Shown here one piece after another: positions 25,068 through 34,020 of a DNA stretch of 64,000 bases (positions within the stretch are counted from its first letter, which is position 1; the number at the start of each line of letters is the position of its first letter). Both the position numbers and the translations under genes were made by a program. Source of the DNA: Flavobacteriales bacterium (GTDB taxonomy: Bacteria; Bacteroidota; Bacteroidia; Flavobacteriales_F; PHOS-HE28); the NCBI GenBank assembly GCA_019638115.1, contig JAHBUK010000003.1, forward strand, positions 777,158 to 841,157, in the 5' to 3' direction. The notes below the pieces were generated by a model. It was not told the DNA's origin. It made no database searches and saw only the letters and a list, made by a program, of their open reading frames with translations.

Positions 25068-27587
25068 TCATCTCACCCATTGCGCAGCCCGCCGCACCCA
25101 CGTTCCGCGGTCGGTAATGATCACCACGTTGTACGCGCCGTTCGCGCTCTGGCGCAGGTCCACAGTATGGCGTTGGCCGCGCGCGTTCGGCACCATGCGT
25201 CCGAGGGCATCCACTACGCGCACTTCGAGCAGTCGGCCATGCGAATCTTCGAGTTGGATCTGGTAGAGGCCATGCTCGTTCTGCGGGATCAGTTTGGGTC
25301 CGCTCAGGGCCATGCGCTCATCGATGCTGGCGAAAGGCGAGAGGTACAGATCGGCCTGCCAGATGCCGCGACCGAACGTTGCGGCGCGCAGTTTCCCGCT
25401 GGCGTGGTTCACCTCCAGTTCGCTCACCACCACGTTGGGCAGTCCATCGCCGAACACCTGCCACTCGGTATTGAAGTCGTCGCGGTAGAACACGCCCATG
25501 TCGGTGCCGATGTAAACGGCGTTGGGCGAGTTGGCCTGGGTTACGATGCTGTTCACCGGCACGTTGGGCAGGCCTGCGCTGCGGTTGATCCAGGTCGCGC
25601 CGCCATCGAGGCTTTCGTACACCTTCTGGCCGGCGTTGGTGCCGGAGAAGCTCACCCACACGTGCATGGGGTCGGCATGGTCCACGGCGAAGGAGGTGGG
25701 TGTGAGGTTGGGCAACCCTGGCCTGATGTTCTCCCACGTGAAGCCACCGTCCATGCTGCGTTGCGCGCGGTCGCTGCGGCCCACGTAGAGCACGTTGCCA
25801 TCGCTGGGTGCGAAGGTCATGCAGCGCACGGATTGGTTGGCAGGCCAGAAGGTGGTCTGGTACCAGTTGTTGCCGCGGTCCTCGCTCACCCACACGTTCT
25901 TGAAACCGGCCACCATGCGGGTGGGGAACTGCGGGTCCAGTGCGAAGGGGGTCACCCAATCACCATCCTCGTCGATGCCGGTGGTGATGCCGTTGAAGTT
26001 CATGCCGTTGTCGTCGGAGCGCATGAGGCCACCGTTCTGGAAGGAGGCGTAGAGGATGGTGGGCACGGCCATGTCCACGGCGGCTTCCATGCCATCCGCA
26101 CCGAACACATGCGCCCACTCGCCATTGAGCAAACGGTTGCTGCCATTGTCCTGTGCACCGGCCATTACCAGGTTGGGCAGCATCTCGCTGCCACCCATGC
26201 GGTAGAACTGTGTGATGTCCAGTCCGAAGCTCCGGTTGCTCCACGTGGTGCCGTTGTTGTTGCTCACATAAATGCCGCCATCGGACCCGCAGAACAAGCG
26301 TCCCTGCAACACGTCCAGCGAGTGGATGTCGGCATGGGTGTAGCCGATGATCGCCGGGTACACCCAGTGCGAACGGATGTTCCACGACGCGCCCCCGTTG
26401 ATGCTCCTCCACACGTTGATGCCACCGGCGTAGACCAGTTCGGGGTCTTCGGTATCCACGGCCAATGCCATGTCATACCATGCCTGTCCGCCTTCTTCCG
26501 TTCCGTCCTCGCTGTAGCCGAATATGTTGGGCATGGTGGAGCGGGTCTCGAAGGTGAGCCCGCCATCGGTGCTGCGGTAAAGGCCAAGGAAACCGTTGTC
26601 CTGGCTGTTGCTGCAGAGGGCGTAAACCATCTGTGGGTCGGCAGGGGTCACGGCAATGGCCATGCGCCCCACCTGGCTGCTTGGTAAGCCGTTGGTGATC
26701 TGCTGGAAGTTGGTGCCGCCAGGCTGGCTGCGGAAGAACGTGGTGCCGCAAGCGATCACGATGCTGCTATCGCCGGGCATGAATTCCACATCGCGGAAAG
26801 ATCCGGAGAGCATTTGCAGCCAGGAGTCGCCCGCATCCGTGGTGGCCCAAAGGCCGTTGCTGGTGGCGCAGTACAGTACATCGGGGTTGTTGGGGGCCAT
26901 GCGCAGGGCGCGGGTGGTTCGGCTCTGGCTGATGTTCCAGTCGAGGCCGGTGGTCTGCCAGGTGGCGCCGCCATCGGTGCTCTTGAGCACGCCGGCGCTG
27001 TAGGTGTCGGCGCCGTCACCATCACCGGTGGCGATGTAGATGATGTCGGTCTCCGTGGGGTGGATGGCGATGCCGGAAACACCCATGGAGGGCAGGTTGG
27101 TGAAGAGCGGGACCCAGGTGTTGCCATCGTCGCGGCTGCGCCAGAGGCCGCTGCTGGGCGTGCCCACATAGATGGTGGTGGGGTCCACAGGGTCCAATGC
27201 GATGCAGTTCACGCGGCCGTTGCCGGGGTTGTAGGAGAAGCTCACCCACTGCATGGGACCCATCGGCTCCCACTGGGAGATGTCGCGCGTGTTGCTGCGG
27301 GCGGCGCGCATGGCCTCCACCTCCTGCATGGCTTCCAGGAACGCGGCCGGGTCCAGCCGTTCGCCGCTGGGCCAGGTGCGCTGCTCGTGGAACCAGTACC
27401 AGCGCTGGAACTGCTTCCAGCCCTTGCCGCGCTCGTACCCACGCCCTTCCCATTCGGCATCGAAGGCGGCCTTCACCTCGTGCAGGTTGGTGGCATCGTC
27501 CATCATCAGGTCCACCCACTGTTGGGCAAGGGTCGGGGCACTAACGCTCAACAGCAACAGGCCGGTGGCCAGGGTACGCATCTTCAT
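25068..27587 (-). CDS. BNR-repeat/sortilin-like exported protein
   Basis: 839 residues from ATG 27587 (MKMRTLATGLLLLSVSAPTL), with signal peptide cleavage near LAQQ. The body is a run of BNR/Asp-box repeats: GLWRSRDDGNTWVPLF, VLKSTDGGATWQTTG, GLWATTDAGDSWLQM, GIYVSNNNGTTWSNRSFG, VWVSEDRGNNWYQTTF, VYESLDGGATWINRSAG. These form a VPS10-like or sialidase-like beta-propeller without visible sialidase catalytic residues. The C-terminus (RVVDALGRMVP ... GAYNVVIITDRG) looks like a T9SS sorting domain. A -7 box lies 25 nt upstream. Confidence 0.87.
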   Translation of the reverse strand: MKMRTLATGLLLLSVSAPTLAQQWVDLMMDDATNLHEVKAAFDAEWEGRGYERGKGWKQFQRWYWFHEQRTWPSGERLDPAAFLEAMQEVEAMRAARSNTRDISQWEPMGPMQWVSFSYNPGNGRVNCIALDPVDPTTIYVGTPSSGLWRSRDDGNTWVPLFTNLPSMGVSGIAIHPTETDIIYIATGDGDGADTYSAGVLKSTDGGATWQTTGLDWNISQSRTTRALRMAPNNPDVLYCATSNGLWATTDAGDSWLQMLSGSFRDVEFMPGDSSIVIACGTTFFRSQPGGTNFQQITNGLPSSQVGRMAIAVTPADPQMVYALCSNSQDNGFLGLYRSTDGGLTFETRSTMPNIFGYSEDGTEEGGQAWYDMALAVDTEDPELVYAGGINVWRSINGGASWNIRSHWVYPAIIGYTHADIHSLDVLQGRLFCGSDGGIYVSNNNGTTWSNRSFGLDITQFYRMGGSEMLPNLVMAGAQDNGSNRLLNGEWAHVFGADGMEAAVDMAVPTILYASFQNGGLMRSDDNGMNFNGITTGIDEDGDWVTPFALDPQFPTRMVAGFKNVWVSEDRGNNWYQTTFWPANQSVRCMTFAPSDGNVLYVGRSDRAQRSMDGGFTWENIRPGLPNLTPTSFAVDHADPMHVWVSFSGTNAGQKVYESLDGGATWINRSAGLPNVPVNSIVTQANSPNAVYIGTDMGVFYRDDFNTEWQVFGDGLPNVVVSELEVNHASGKLRAATFGRGIWQADLYLSPFASIDERMALSGPKLIPQNEHGLYQIQLEDSHGRLLEVRVVDALGRMVPNARGQRHTVDLRQSANGAYNVVIITDRGTWVRRAAQWVR

Positions 27588-27612
27588 GGTCTTCACGTGC
27601 TTGCAGGGAGTG

Positions 27613-27620
27613 CGAAGTTA
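27613..27620 (-). promoter_or_regulatory. -7 promoter box (TAACTTCG) upstream of the BNR protein gene
   Basis: One mismatch to TAnnTTTG, 25 nt before ATG 27587. Confidence 0.4.
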
Positions 27621-27746
27621 GCGGTGCCTCCACAGGTGGCGCTACCTTCACCCCGCCGGACAACACCGCTCCCGGATCCACGTTGTCCGTTCATGTCCAC
27701 GACCAAGAACGAAGTCCGCGTACCTACCGGTACACCCATTCCCACC

Positions 27747-29300
27747 ATGACCGCCAACATCCTTTGGGCCGACGATGAGATCGATCTGTTGCGCCCACAC
27801 GTACTTTTCCTCCAGGCCAAAGGCTACGTAGTAGATACCGTGAACAACGGGCTGGACGCCGTGGAGCGTTCCGCCGCCAAGGAGTACGATATCATCTTTC
27901 TCGATGAGAACATGCCCGGCCTCAGCGGGCTGGAGACGCTCAACCGGATCAAGGCCGCGCAACCGCACGTGCCCATCATCATGATCACTAAGAGCGAGGA
28001 GGAGCACATCATGGAGGAGGCCATCGGTGGCAAGATCAACGACTACCTGATCAAGCCCGTGAACCCCAACCAGATACTGCTCTCGCTGAAGAAGCACTTG
28101 GAAGGCCGAAGGCTGGTGAGCGAGAAGACCACCAGCAGCTACCAGCAGCAGTTCCGCCAACTGGGCATGCGCCTGGGCGACCGCATGGATGCCGAGGAAT
28201 GGAAACAGCTCTACAGCGAGTTGGTGAAGTGGGAACTGGACCTGGTGGGCGGCCAGGACCAAGGCATGACCGAGATCCTGCGCAGCCAGTGGAACGAGGC
28301 CAACGACCAGTTCTGCCGTTTCGTGGAGAAGAACTACCTGGATTGGCTGAACAAGCCCGGCAGCGATGCGCCCCTGATGAGCCACCAGCTCTTCAAGGCC
28401 AAGGTGGCACCGCTGATCGATGAGAAACAAGCACCGCTCTTCCTGGTGCTGATCGACAACCTGCGGCTCGACCAATGGCGCGTGCTGGAACCCATCGTGG
28501 GCGAGTTCTTCCGCACGGAAGAGCAGGGCATGTTCTACAGCATCCTGCCCACCGCCACACAGTATGCGCGCAACGCGCTCTTTGCCGGCATGATGCCCAG
28601 CGAGATAGAAAAGCGTTACCCCGGCAAATGGGTGAGCGAGGAACACGAAGGCAGCAAGAACGCACACGAGGAGGAGTTCATCGGTGGGCAGTTGAAGAGC
28701 TTGGGCAAGAACGTGAAGTACAGCTACCACAAGATCCTCAACCTCAACGCCGGCCGCAAACTCGCCGAAAGCCTGGACAACCTGATGGGCAACGCGCTCA
28801 ACGTGGTGGTCTACAACTTCGTGGACATGCTGAGCCATGCGCGCACCGAGATGGAGGTGATCCGCGAGCTGGCCGACGACGATGCCGCCTACCGCAGCCT
28901 CACCAAGAGCTGGTTCGAGCACTCACCCTTGTTCGACATCATCAAGGGCATTGCCGAGCGCGGCGGCCGCATGGTGATAACCACCGACCACGGCACCATC
29001 CGCGTGGGCGAACCCAGCAAGGTGGTGGGCGACCGCAACACCAACTCCAACCTGCGCTACAAGTTCGGCCGCAACCTCAGCTACGAGGACCGCGATGTGC
29101 TGGTGGTGAAGGACCCCGCCAAGGCCTTCCTGCCCCGCGTGAACGTGAGCACCGTGTACATCTTCGCCAAGCAGGACAAGTTTTTCGTGTACCCCAACAA
29201 CTACAACCACTTCGTCACCTACTTCCGCCACACCTTCCAACACGGCGGCATTAGCATGGAGGAGATGATGGTGCCTTGGGTGGTGATGAAAGCGAGGTAA
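27747..29300 (+). CDS. porX: PorX-type response regulator with PglZ phosphatase domain
   Basis: 517 residues from ATG 27747 (MTANILWADDEIDLLRPHVL); an ATG at 27693 would add 18 residues not expected in the family. The receiver domain has the acidic pair at 9-10, Asp53 (FLDENMPG) as phospho-acceptor, and MITKSEEEH near the T/K site. A helical linker is followed by an alkaline-phosphatase-fold PglZ domain with FLVLIDNLRLDQWRVLEPI, SILPTATQYARNALFAGMMP, and the metal region RMVITTDHGTIRV. PorX controls T9SS gene expression in Bacteroidota, which fits the many T9SS substrates here. tsaE follows. Confidence 0.95.
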   Translation: MTANILWADDEIDLLRPHVLFLQAKGYVVDTVNNGLDAVERSAAKEYDIIFLDENMPGLSGLETLNRIKAAQPHVPIIMITKSEEEHIMEEAIGGKINDYLIKPVNPNQILLSLKKHLEGRRLVSEKTTSSYQQQFRQLGMRLGDRMDAEEWKQLYSELVKWELDLVGGQDQGMTEILRSQWNEANDQFCRFVEKNYLDWLNKPGSDAPLMSHQLFKAKVAPLIDEKQAPLFLVLIDNLRLDQWRVLEPIVGEFFRTEEQGMFYSILPTATQYARNALFAGMMPSEIEKRYPGKWVSEEHEGSKNAHEEEFIGGQLKSLGKNVKYSYHKILNLNAGRKLAESLDNLMGNALNVVVYNFVDMLSHARTEMEVIRELADDDAAYRSLTKSWFEHSPLFDIIKGIAERGGRMVITTDHGTIRVGEPSKVVGDRNTNSNLRYKFGRNLSYEDRDVLVVKDPAKAFLPRVNVSTVYIFAKQDKFFVYPNNYNHFVTYFRHTFQHGGISMEEMMVPWVVMKAR

Positions 29301-29429
29301 GGGCGATGTGGAGATGTGTTGCTTCGCGGAGCCTCGCAATGACAGATGTGGAGATGTGATGATGCGGGAATGTGATGACAGGTCGGGATACATCTTCACA
29401 TCGTGATCATTTCCACATCTTCACCCCCT
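29301..29429. repeat. Intergenic repeats between porX and tsaE
   Basis: Contains one reversed TCATTGCGAG palindromic unit (29316-29345) and GATGTGRA / CACATCTT 8-mers. GTG codons within it extend the tsaE frame but look non-coding. Confidence 0.6.
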
Positions 29430-29858
29430 GTGATCAGCACTCTCACCCTTCGCAAACCCTCCGAGGCACCGGCCATCGCGCGCCTCATCCTGGATGGCTA
29501 TCCGCAGCATCGTGTCTTCGCGTTGCACGGTGATCTTGGCGCGGGCAAGACCACGCTCATCAAGGCTTTCTGCCAGGCATTGGGCGTTGAGGACGGCACC
29601 AGCAGCCCCAGCTTCGCCATTGTGAACGAGTACCGCGCGGCCAACGGTGAGCCCGTGTACCACTTCGACCTCTACCGCTTGAAGGATGCGGGAGAACTCG
29701 ATGCCATCGGCTTCACCGAGTACGTGGACAGCGGCCACTACTGCTTCATCGAATGGCCCGAACTGGCCGGGGAACTGCTGCCGGTGGATGCGATGCACGT
29801 GAAGCTGGAGGAGACCGCTAACGGTGCCCGCACCATTACCCTCACGGAAGCCGCATAG
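29430..29858 (+). CDS. tsaE: tRNA threonylcarbamoyladenosine biosynthesis ATPase
   Basis: 142 residues from GTG 29430 (MISTLTLRKPSEAPAIARLI); an earlier GTG at 29403 lies in repeat DNA. Walker A is HGDLGAGKTTL (~32-42), followed by SSPSFAIVNEY and the family motif YHFDLYRLKDAGELDAIGF, then CFIEWPE. TsaE works with TsaB/TsaD in forming t6A37 on tRNAs in the cytoplasm. In Bacteroidota it commonly follows the PorX-type gene and precedes alanine dehydrogenase; here the last pair is split by a T9SS gene. Confidence 0.95.
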   Translation: MISTLTLRKPSEAPAIARLILDGYPQHRVFALHGDLGAGKTTLIKAFCQALGVEDGTSSPSFAIVNEYRAANGEPVYHFDLYRLKDAGELDAIGFTEYVDSGHYCFIEWPELAGELLPVDAMHVKLEETANGARTITLTEAA

Positions 29859-29869
29859 TAGGATGAGCC

Positions 29870-31750
29870 TTATTGCTTCACGATGCGCAGCACCTGCTGG
29901 GCATTGTCAACATTTGCGCGCAACCAGTACACACCGCTCTGCATTGCTCCCATGTCCATGCTGGCGATGCTGCCCGTGGTGTTGAAAGCATGCACGGTCC
30001 GCCCCATGGCGTCGAGGATGGTGATCTGCACGGTGCCGTTGGGTGGCAGACCGCTCAGCAGAAGTTGCGCTTCAGTGGGGTTGGGCCAGGCCTGCAAGCC
30101 TTGTTCCGGTGTGTTGTTCCGGTCAAGCCCGGTGTTGATGACCACCAGCACTTCCGAAGTTGCGGAACCCACGCAGCCGTCCTCGTTGGTGTAGCTCACG
30201 CTGTATGATCCGTTCACCGTGGGCACGTAGCTCTGGCCGTTGGCACCGGCGATCGGCTCGTCGTTCAGGAACCATTGGATCGCTCCGCTGAATGCCGGTG
30301 TTGCTATGAGCGTGATACCGTCCTGTGCGATCGCTGGCTGCGGCACCTCGTCCGGCAGCCCGGTGAACTCCGTCACGAAGAAGCCCCTGTTCTGGATGCG
30401 CTCCACACAGCTCAGCACCCATGGCGAAAGGGTGTTCAGCTGGCCGCACACCACATAGTGGCCATCGCCCTGGGCAACAAGCGCGAAGGCGAAACTCTGT
30501 AGCGCGTTCGGCAACTGTGCCGGTACACCGGTGTGGAAGCCGGTGAGGAACTCACCATTCGTGTTGATCTCCCCAACAAAGCCCTTGCCCGTGGCCGATG
30601 CCGTGATCACCGCACTACCGAATGTGAGGGTGGAAGATCCATGCTGCCCGCAGAGGTAGAGGCTGTTGCCATCGTCCTTTACGATGAGGCCGTAGGCAAA
30701 AGCGCCTGCCGTGGAGTTGAGTTGGCGCATCCACAATGGGGTGCCGTCCGCATCCATCTTCAGCACGGCATCGATGCCGTTCACCAACGTGGTATTGGTG
30801 ATCACATCAGGCCCGAAGGGGATGGGCGTGTTGAAGCCGAGCGTGGCGCAGGCGTAGATGTTGTCGGCCGCGTCCACCACCAGCGGGATGTTGTGGATGA
30901 AGCGGTCCTGGAAATTGCCGTGTGAGCGGTACCAGTGGGTCGTTATCAGATCGGCGCTGCAACGCAGGAAGAAGTAGCGGTTCAAGGCTGCGGCTTGTGC
31001 GTCGCCCGGCTGGCTCGGCTCGGTGCCGAAGGCGAGCTCGCCGCGGTGCTCGCCGGTGATGATGATGTCGCCATTGCTCAGGCTGACGGCGTTCTTGAAC
31101 CACAGGTTGGGAAAGGCCGTGGTCGGTGTGTAGGAGCTTGCGGCAAGTGTTGTTTGGGGGATGCCATCCGTATTGATGCTCGACATCTGCAGGTTGCCAC
31201 TTTGGAAGTAGAGCAGTCCGTTGGCGTAGTGCAGCATGGTGGTGCGCCCCAAACCACCGGTGGAGGGCATGCCGGTATTATACGCCCAAACGAAGTCGCC
31301 TTCGGGTGAGAACTTCAACAGGTAGTTGCGGGAGGTGGTCACGCTCAGGGTGCTGTCGCCCACAATGAGGGTGTTCACCAGCGTGCGGCCCAGGAAATAG
31401 GCGTTGCCCGCCTCATCGGCTCGGATGCTGTAGGGCTGGAACTGCGGCCCCACGGGACGGATCCACTGCAATTCACCGGCGTTGTTGAACTTGTGTACGA
31501 AGGCGTTCACGCTGCCCGGTCCGCCGCTGGGGAAGACCGTATCGCCTTGGCATTGTTGCGGCGTGTTGCCATCGTTGAAGAGGAAGAGGTTGCCCTGCGG
31601 GTCGCGGGCCAGGTCCAGCGCGCCGGAGAAGGAGTTGCCTGGGCCTGCCGATCCGCCACTACTGGCCCATTCGAAACCTTGGGCGTTCAGGTCAAGGCCG
31701 GTAAGCGTGCTGGACAACAGGAAAACGATCAGGGTACTTGCTTTGGTCAT
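29870..31750 (-). CDS. Exported repeat protein with T9SS sorting domain
   Basis: 626 residues. The signal peptide (TLIVFLLSSTLTGLDLNAQ) is followed by SBBP-like propeller repeats (GNLFLFNDG, NAFVHKFNNAGELQWIRPVG, NYLLKFSPEGDFVWAYN, ADNIYACATLGFNT). Then come an Ig-like segment (GAIQWFLNDEPIAGANGQ; GSYSVSYTNEDGCVGSATSE) and a T9SS type A domain (AWPNPTEAQLLLSG, ILDAMGRTVHAF, QSGVYWLRA). It lies on the opposite strand between tsaE and ald, interrupting their usual adjacency, and so is probably an insertion in this lineage. Confidence 0.87.
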   Translation of the reverse strand: MTKASTLIVFLLSSTLTGLDLNAQGFEWASSGGSAGPGNSFSGALDLARDPQGNLFLFNDGNTPQQCQGDTVFPSGGPGSVNAFVHKFNNAGELQWIRPVGPQFQPYSIRADEAGNAYFLGRTLVNTLIVGDSTLSVTTSRNYLLKFSPEGDFVWAYNTGMPSTGGLGRTTMLHYANGLLYFQSGNLQMSSINTDGIPQTTLAASSYTPTTAFPNLWFKNAVSLSNGDIIITGEHRGELAFGTEPSQPGDAQAAALNRYFFLRCSADLITTHWYRSHGNFQDRFIHNIPLVVDAADNIYACATLGFNTPIPFGPDVITNTTLVNGIDAVLKMDADGTPLWMRQLNSTAGAFAYGLIVKDDGNSLYLCGQHGSSTLTFGSAVITASATGKGFVGEINTNGEFLTGFHTGVPAQLPNALQSFAFALVAQGDGHYVVCGQLNTLSPWVLSCVERIQNRGFFVTEFTGLPDEVPQPAIAQDGITLIATPAFSGAIQWFLNDEPIAGANGQSYVPTVNGSYSVSYTNEDGCVGSATSEVLVVINTGLDRNNTPEQGLQAWPNPTEAQLLLSGLPPNGTVQITILDAMGRTVHAFNTTGSIASMDMGAMQSGVYWLRANVDNAQQVLRIVKQ

Positions 31751-31853
31751 AGGTGCAGGATTTGAGCGCTGGCAAAAGTGTCAGCCTGCCCTTGGCGGCA
31801 CAATAGAACTTTGGTTAGGGGGGGGCTTGCTCGGGAAGAGTGACGAGTGGCGA

Positions 31854-31919
31854 GTGGCGAGTAGCGAGTGGCGAGTGGGCCGGAGTGCAGTTGCCCACTC
31901 GCCACTCGCTACTCGCCAC
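31854..31919. repeat. Perfect 26-bp inverted repeat
   Basis: Arms 31854-31879 and 31894-31919 are exact reverse complements made of GAGTGGCGAGTAGCGAGTGG-type words, with a 14-nt loop. It lies between divergent starts (31750 and 31988), so it is not a terminator. It is probably a dispersed palindromic element. Confidence 0.85.
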
Positions 31920-31987
31920 TTAGAGCGTTGGCCTTGCGTGGTGGCACTCGCCTCTCTCCCCGTACATTCGCGGTTCAAGCCCACCCC

Positions 31988-33208
31988 ATGAGCACCTCCT
32001 CCGATCTGCTGAAACAACTGGCCCGGCAGTCGGCCATGATGCCCCAGGAACAGGTGATGGAGGTGGGCCGCCGCAAGAAGAGCCTCTTCATCGGCATCCC
32101 CAAAGAGGTCGTCTTTCAAGAGCACCGGGTACCGCTTACACCCAGCGCCGTGGCCGTGCTCGTTGGCCGGGGGCACGAGGTGGTGATCCAGCGCGGTGCC
32201 GGTGAACCCGCCCAGTTCCAGGATAACGACTACAGCGAGGCTGGCGCCATGGTGGTGGACAGCCCGGAGGAGGTCTTCAAGGCCGACCTGATCCTGAAGG
32301 TGGCGCCCCCCACCCACGCCGAGATCGAGCACCTGCGCCACAAACAAACGCTCATCTCCGCCCTCCAACTCACCGTGCAGCCCAAGGACACCCTGAAGCG
32401 CATGATGGAGAAGCGCATGACCGCCGTGGCCTGGGACTTCATCAAGGACCGCGAGGGCATCTACCCGATCATCCGCGCCATGGGCGAGATCGCTGGCAAC
32501 ACCAGCATCCAGATCGCCAGCGAGTACCTCAGCGCCGACAAGGGCGGGCAGGGCCTCATGCTCGGCGGCATCAGCGGCGTGGCCCCTGCGGAAGTGGTGA
32601 TCATCGGCGCCGGTACCGTGGGCGAGTTCGCCACCCGTGCAGCCTTGGGCCTTGGTGCTTCCGTGAAGGTCTTCGACAAGAGCATCTACCGCCTGCGCCG
32701 CCTACAGACGGACATCGGGCAGCGCGTATGGACCAGCGTCATCCAGCCCTCCGAACTGAAGAAGGCCCTGGCACACGCCGATGTCGCCATCGGTGCCCTG
32801 CGCCCCGAGCAAGGTCGCACGCCCATGGTGGTCACCGAGGAGATGGTGAAGGATATGAAGAGCGGCAGCGTGATCGTGGACGTGAGCATAGACCGCGGCG
32901 GCTGCTTCGAGACCAGCGAAGTGACCACCCACACCGACCCCGTCTTCAAGAAGTACGGCGTGATCCACTACGGCGTGCCCAACATCGCCAGCCGCGTGCC
33001 CCGCACCGCCAGCACCGCCCTCAGCAACATCTTCGGCCCCATGCTCCTCAACATGGGCGAAATGGGCGGCTTCGAGGACCTCATCAAGACCGACCTCGGT
33101 GTACGCCACGGCGTGTACCTCTACAACGGCAGCCTCACCAGCCCCATCCTCGGCGAAGCCTTCAAACTGCCCTACAAGGACCTGGATATTTTGTTGGCAG
33201 CGTTTTGA
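31988..33208 (+). CDS. ald: Alanine dehydrogenase
   Basis: 406 residues from ATG 31988. The long frame upstream runs through the inverted repeat and is not coding. Ald reversibly deaminates L-alanine to pyruvate with NAD. The N-terminal domain has IGIPKEVVFQEHRVPLTPSA (substrate Arg region) and LILKVAPPT. The Rossmann motif is VIIGAGTVGEFATRAALGLG, and the C-terminal part contains SVIVDVSIDRGGCFETS and YGVPNIASRVPRTAS. It is slightly longer than the ~370-residue norm because of an N-terminal extension, as is common in Bacteroidota. TACATTCG, a -7-like box, stands ~16 nt upstream. Confidence 0.93.
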   Translation: MSTSSDLLKQLARQSAMMPQEQVMEVGRRKKSLFIGIPKEVVFQEHRVPLTPSAVAVLVGRGHEVVIQRGAGEPAQFQDNDYSEAGAMVVDSPEEVFKADLILKVAPPTHAEIEHLRHKQTLISALQLTVQPKDTLKRMMEKRMTAVAWDFIKDREGIYPIIRAMGEIAGNTSIQIASEYLSADKGGQGLMLGGISGVAPAEVVIIGAGTVGEFATRAALGLGASVKVFDKSIYRLRRLQTDIGQRVWTSVIQPSELKKALAHADVAIGALRPEQGRTPMVVTEEMVKDMKSGSVIVDVSIDRGGCFETSEVTTHTDPVFKKYGVIHYGVPNIASRVPRTASTALSNIFGPMLLNMGEMGGFEDLIKTDLGVRHGVYLYNGSLTSPILGEAFKLPYKDLDILLAAF

Positions 33209-33211
33209 GTG

Positions 33212-33250
33212 GACATGTGCCCATGTGAGCATGTGCTCATGTGCCCATGA
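33212..33250. repeat. Dispersed ATGNGCACATG repeat, left arm
   Basis: Contains GGACATGTGCCCATGTGAGC and CATGTGCTCATGTGCCCATG. Reading on the minus strand it includes GCATTCATGGGCACATG, matching the right arm of the element at 6292. Together with 33926-34011 it brackets the four-helix-bundle gene. Confidence 0.65.
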
Positions 33251-33429
33251 ATGCGTGCTTCGATCTTGGTTTGGTAGGATGGGGTATGTAGGAGCGTCGA
33301 TGCTATGTCGGTCGGCAAGCGAGCCCATCAGAAGTTCAGCCGAACTCGGAAATTGCAGAAGTCCGCGTTCAACGAGTGGAGGTACAGGTGCCGTTCATAG
33401 TTTTAGCAGAACAACGAATTCCAGCAGCG

Positions 33430-33891
33430 ATGAATGAATTTGATGCCAATGCTTGGCTGGCTTCCTTTTGGGAAGGTGAGGTGGCTGAGCCTACCGTGCC
33501 ATACGGCACGCAGCGAAGAAAGCCGAATCCGGTGGTGGACGAGACCTTCGAGATGGCCAGTCGTGTGATGGACTACTGTGAACGGCTCATTACGGTCAAC
33601 GCAACTTTCGCGGACCAGATATTGCGCAGCGGCACTTCTGTGGGTTCGCACGTGCGCGAGGGGCAGGGGGCGCAGAGCCTGAAAGCCTTCATCAACAAGA
33701 TGAAAATGGCCCATCAGGAGTTGGAGGAGACCGAATTTCGATTGGACCTGTGCCACATCAAAGCGCATTACCCGCACGATGCGGAACTTGTTCGTCGCAC
33801 CAAAGCCCTCTTCCCGCTCCTCAATGCGATCCTCAGCACCTCCATCGCCAGGCAGACCAAGGAACGGGCAGACAAGCGCAAGAAGAGCTGA
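33430..33891 (+). CDS. Four-helix-bundle (S23 / rRNA-intervening-sequence type) protein
   Basis: 153 residues from ATG 33430 (MNEFDANAWLASFWEGEVAE). After a variable N-terminus, the fold shows ETFEMASRVMDYCERLITVN, QILRSGTSVGSHVREGQGAQ, and SLKAFINKMKMAHQELEETEF, landmarks of the small S23/IVP four-helix family. Its molecular role is not well established. The gene stands between two arms of a dispersed ATGNGCACATG element, whereas the related element at 6151-6329 has no gene. That suggests it is a passenger. Confidence 0.85.
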   Translation: MNEFDANAWLASFWEGEVAEPTVPYGTQRRKPNPVVDETFEMASRVMDYCERLITVNATFADQILRSGTSVGSHVREGQGAQSLKAFINKMKMAHQELEETEFRLDLCHIKAHYPHDAELVRRTKALFPLLNAILSTSIARQTKERADKRKKS

Positions 33892-33925
33892 TTGTGCATT
33901 TGCCGCCGATCGGAGTTCTCCAAGC

Positions 33926-34011
33926 CCTCGGATCGCACCACCTTTGTAGGCGCGTAAATGGGCACATGAACACATGGGCACGACTTGTCCCGTGAAGCGG
34001 GATGAGCACAT
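33926..34011. repeat. Dispersed ATGNGCACATG repeat, right arm
   Basis: Starts CTCGGATCGCACCACCTTTG and runs into ATGGGCACATGAACACATGG, with another GAGCACATG at 34003. The minus strand at 6212-6151 has CCGGATCGCACGACACCAGT leading into the same words. Alignment of the two 23-bp heads gives about 17 matches. Confidence 0.6.
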
Positions 34012-34020
34012 GATATCACA

